NCBI RefSeq assembly: GCF_000485595.1
Contig: NW_014577204.1
Coordinates: 226,586 to 258,748, forward strand
DNA length: 32,163 nt
Direction of reading: 5' to 3'
From: Priapulus caudatus
Lineage: Eukaryota; Priapulida; Priapulimorpha; Priapulimorphida; Priapulidae
Shown here in pieces: positions 29,773-32,163 of the stretch. Below the pieces are notes generated by a model. The model saw only the letters and a program-made list of their open reading frames with translations. It made no database searches and was not told the DNA's origin. Each line of letters begins with the position of its first letter. Position 1 is the first letter of the stretch. The position numbers were made by a program, and so were the translations under genes.

Positions 29773-29887
29773 ATTTACCTGTTTTCTGTATTTTTCTATC
29801 TTTATCCATTTAACTATTTTTTTCCAATTAATGCAAATATTTACATGATTTATTTAAAACAATTTAATAACAACAATAAAAAAAAAA

Positions 29888-29910
29888 TAGGGTTAGGGTT
29901 AGGGCTAGGG
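29888..29910. repeat. Interstitial telomeric-type repeat
   Basis: tagggttagggttagggcta followed by ggg, directly after an A run. Unlike the others, I could not place it in a foldback element. Confidence 0.88.
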
Positions 29911-30614
29911 TCACAATGCACCATAAAACAGGAGTTTCAGGCACGCGATTTGTATCAACCAATGGGATTTGGGAGGTATGCAGAATGCAGAAGGTTGCTG
30001 AAATGATGTGTACGCAACTGCGTATCTGCATATCTGCGCCTAACAAAGGTGTCACTACGCACGACTTAAATGTTACGTTTATAACCGTAGCAACAGACCT
30101 CAGATGAGCCCAGCGCTCTGCGGCTCTTGTTCGAGTGTTACTGTTACTTCTATGTTTATAATCGCTGACCAAACAACTGAGAGAATCGTCGTGCGTTATT
30201 TCTGGTTTGTAAAACATAATGTGTCTCAATAGAGGCGAGCGCATCGTTAGAGAATTCTGTTATTTGAAACTACATTGAAAACTGTTTTGATGTGATACAA
30301 GGAAAGCGAGCCAAGCATGTCATTGAAAACTGTTATTTGAGCTGCATGTGCAACAGCATAATTCATAAAGAATTTGAAGAACAGTTCTTGCCCAAGCGAC
30401 AGAATGTGTTGTTTAGCTTTAGGATGAACCCCAAAACCTCCACTAGCCTACATGTATGTCGTAATTGCTTTTACTGGCTAGCAATAGCATCATGTTTCCC
30501 CATGTCGTACTCATTTTACCCCTTTCTTTCTAGTTTTTCTGTGGTGTACATTATTCTTCCTCCTTCCCCAGCACCGCCTGCTCATTTACGTCCCTCTCTC
30601 CCATACTGTTCTTG

Positions 30615-30700
30615 CACCTGTGTTTGTGTGGGCGTGCGTGCGTTCATGCGTGTGCATGTGGGCCGGCTTGTGTTTGTGCGTGCGTGGGTGTGTGCGTGAC
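30615..30700. repeat. GT/GC-rich simple tract
   Basis: tgtgtttgtgtgggcgtgcg-type sequence with repeated TGCG and TGTG. A composition relative of the ACGC array near the window start. Open frames here are artefacts. Confidence 0.75.
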
Positions 30701-30730
30701 ATCATTTCGGCGGTTATTAAATTCGCTTAC

Positions 30731-30749
30731 TGACTCAGTCACTGACTCA
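30731..30749 (+). promoter_or_regulatory. Two AP-1 sites 12 bp apart
   Basis: TGACTCA occurs at 30731-30737 and 30743-30749 within a short tandem (tgactcagtcac). The consensus is exact for AP-1. Arrangement by simple duplication is as likely as regulation. Confidence 0.3.
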
Positions 30750-30781
30750 GTCACTCGCACATCCATGCAGAGGCATAACAT

Positions 30782-31941
30782 TCGGCTAACGCTCCATTAG
30801 GAGCGTTCCCAACTTTAATGTCATTATTATCGTGATATAAAAGAGATATCAAGGGGGCGGATCGATATAAAATAGATATCAAGGGGGGTTAGATATAGAA
30901 TAGATATCAATGGGATATGAAAGTCAGCGCTTCATTTGAGTCTGACCAAAGCGAGCTTGAAAGGAAGGCGTTGCTCTTCCAAGTGAAACGTTCGCTTCGT
31001 TTCGCTCGCCTTCGCTGCTCGAGCAAGCGAAATGCAGAGCGGGGGCATGTTCGCTTCGCTTCGCTTTGTTTCGCTCGCCTTCGCTGCTCGAGCAAGCGAA
31101 ATGCAGAGCGGGGGCATGTTCGCTTCGTTTCGCTCCCCTTCGCTGCTCGAGCAAGTGAAATACAGAGCGACGGCATGTTCGCTCGCCTTCGTTGCACGAG
31201 CAAGCAAAATACAGAGCGGGGGCATGTTCACTTCGTTTCGCTCACCTTCGTTGCGCGAGCAAGCGAAATAGACACCGGGGCATCTTGGCTTCGTTTTGCT
31301 CGCCTTTGCTACGCGAGCAAACGAAATACAGAGCGAGGCATCTTCGCTTCGTTTCGCTCCCCTTCGCTCCTCGAGCAAGCGAAATACAGAGCTGGGGCAT
31401 GTTCGCTTGCCTTCATTGCGCGAGCAAGCGAAATACAGAGCGGGGCATCTTCGCTTCGTTTCGCTCCCCTTCGCTGCTCGAGCAAGCGAAATACAGAGCT
31501 GGGGCATGTTCCCTCGCCTTCGTTGCGCGAGCAAGCGAAATACAGAGCGGGGGTTGTTCACTTCGTTTCGCTCGCCTTCGCTGCTCGAGGAAACGAAATA
31601 CGAGCGGGCATCTTTGCTTCGTTTTGCTCGCCTTCGCTCCTCGAGCTTGCTTGCTACCCCAGTCTCATTTTGCTTGCTCGAGCAACGAAGCCCAGCGAAG
31701 TCCAGCGAAACGAAGCGAACATGCCCCTCTCTGTATTTCGCTTGCTCGCGCAGCCAAGGCGCGCAAGTTTAATAGCTCTTTTATATCGTTATATATAACC
31801 CCCCCCCCTTGATATCTATTTCATATCTAACCCCCCTTAATATCTAATTTATATCGATCCGCCCCCCCCTTTATATCTCTTAATTTATATCACGACATTA
31901 ATGACATAAAGTTGGGAACCGCTCCTAATGGAGCATCACCC
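30782..31941. mobile_element. MITE family B, long member carrying a minisatellite (1160 bp)
   Basis: It has the termini of the 27143-27360 element (tcggctaacgctccattagg; right end gggtgatgctccattaggag in reverse complement). A taacat duplication flanks it at 30776-30781 and 31942-31947. Inside the outer arms are matching tandem gatatcaaggggggttagat-type blocks on both sides. The centre is a long minisatellite. No transposase. Confidence 0.85.
30980..31735. repeat. 58/49-bp minisatellite inside the long MITE
   Basis: About 12 tandem units such as gaaatacagagcgggggcat, then a ttcgcttcgtttcgct block, then ctcgagcaagc. Unit lengths are mainly 58-59 and 49 bp, the shorter lacking the ttcgcttcgtttcgct-type block. 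An inverted half-unit closes the array (31670-31735). Each unit has a near-palindrome centred on CTCGAG or CGCG. Long open frames on both strands (up to 293 codons) follow from the repeat and are not genes. Confidence 0.93.
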
Positions 31942-31947
31942 TAACAT

Positions 31948-32163
31948 GGCTTTCTTACGTTACAGGATCCCTGCCCGCCCACTAGGCTATGCGTGGTGTA
32001 CCTTAGCGTGGTTTACTCGCGCTCATGCTACGTGGCATGTGGGGCAACATTCCTGGTTTGATTAGAAATGGAGACTATTTGCTACTTCATTGTGACTGTA
32101 ATTGCCACATGCGCAGTAACGGAGATACCAAACCAGGCTGCACAGTCCGGCCTGCATAGATGC
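31948..32163. other. Window end, nothing assigned
   Basis: Mixed-composition sequence with a possible acceptor (acgttacag at 31958-31966) but no supported exon. The cctggtttg / caaaccagg pair at 32051-32059 and 32128-32136 is a weak inverted repeat. Confidence 0.35.

Noticed and set aside
29888-29910. Chromosome end or subtelomere
   Set aside because: All telomere-type runs here are two to four units, internal, on both strands, and mostly in transposons.
30917-31798. 293-codon plus-strand frame and 209-codon minus-strand frame
   Set aside because: Both lie within the 58/49-bp minisatellite, several frames of both strands are open, and the predicted proteins are simple repeats. The repeat unit explains them.

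Overview
The window reads as a piece of an animal nuclear genome. It has spliced genes with GT-AG introns, AATAAA-type poly(A) signals, abundant short inverted-repeat transposon relics, microsatellites, and interstitial TTAGGG-type repeats (the common metazoan telomere unit, not the insect or nematode variants). It is AT-rich with long introns. I would guess a marine invertebrate, possibly a non-vertebrate deuterostome, but I cannot name the species from sequence alone.

Three genes can be read with confidence. (1) Plus strand, 6038-19257: a 12-coding-exon DAZAP1/Hrp48-type RNA-binding protein of 448 aa, with two RRMs, a Gly run, a long Q/G/M/P-rich tail and the family ending SFHPYRR. (2) Minus strand, 25425-20813: a 5-coding-exon CIAO2A (FAM96A) Fe-S assembly factor of 146 aa, one intron of which uses a GC donor. 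(3) Minus strand, 20718-20359: an intronless PTRHD1 of 119 aa, whose ATG lies only 94 nt after the CIAO2A stop with no poly(A) signal between them. DAZAP1 and PTRHD1 are tail to tail, and their poly(A) signals lie about 30 bp apart. The dense core of the window is therefore DAZAP1> <PTRHD1<CIAO2A.

Region by region: 1-6000 is 5' flank with a foldback, low-complexity tracts, an (ACGC)n/ACAT microsatellite, a 404-bp TA-flanked MITE and a cluster of strong hairpins. 6038-20160 is DAZAP1. Its introns hold a 22-bp minisatellite, a telomeric-type repeat, a duplicated 340-bp intron segment, a small foldback, a dispersed repeat carrying DR1 nuclear-receptor motifs, and an LTR-like repeat pair. 20160-25425 is PTRHD1 and CIAO2A; CIAO2A intron 4 contains a decayed LINE reverse transcriptase and a GC-rich hairpin, and its intron 1 contains two foldback elements with 9-bp target-site duplications. 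25426-32163 is mostly mobile or repeat DNA: a third 9-bp-TSD foldback element, two members of a different MITE family (one carrying a roughly 58-bp minisatellite), a second copy of the DR1-bearing repeat, and at most a weak candidate gene.

Most other open frames in the window are products of simple repeats or lie in introns. The most interesting points are the operon-like CIAO2A/PTRHD1 spacing with overlapping convergent 3' ends, a family of Mutator-like foldback elements three of which sit within 3 kb, telomeric repeats housed inside such elements, and the phase-1 modular exon design of the DAZAP1 tail.
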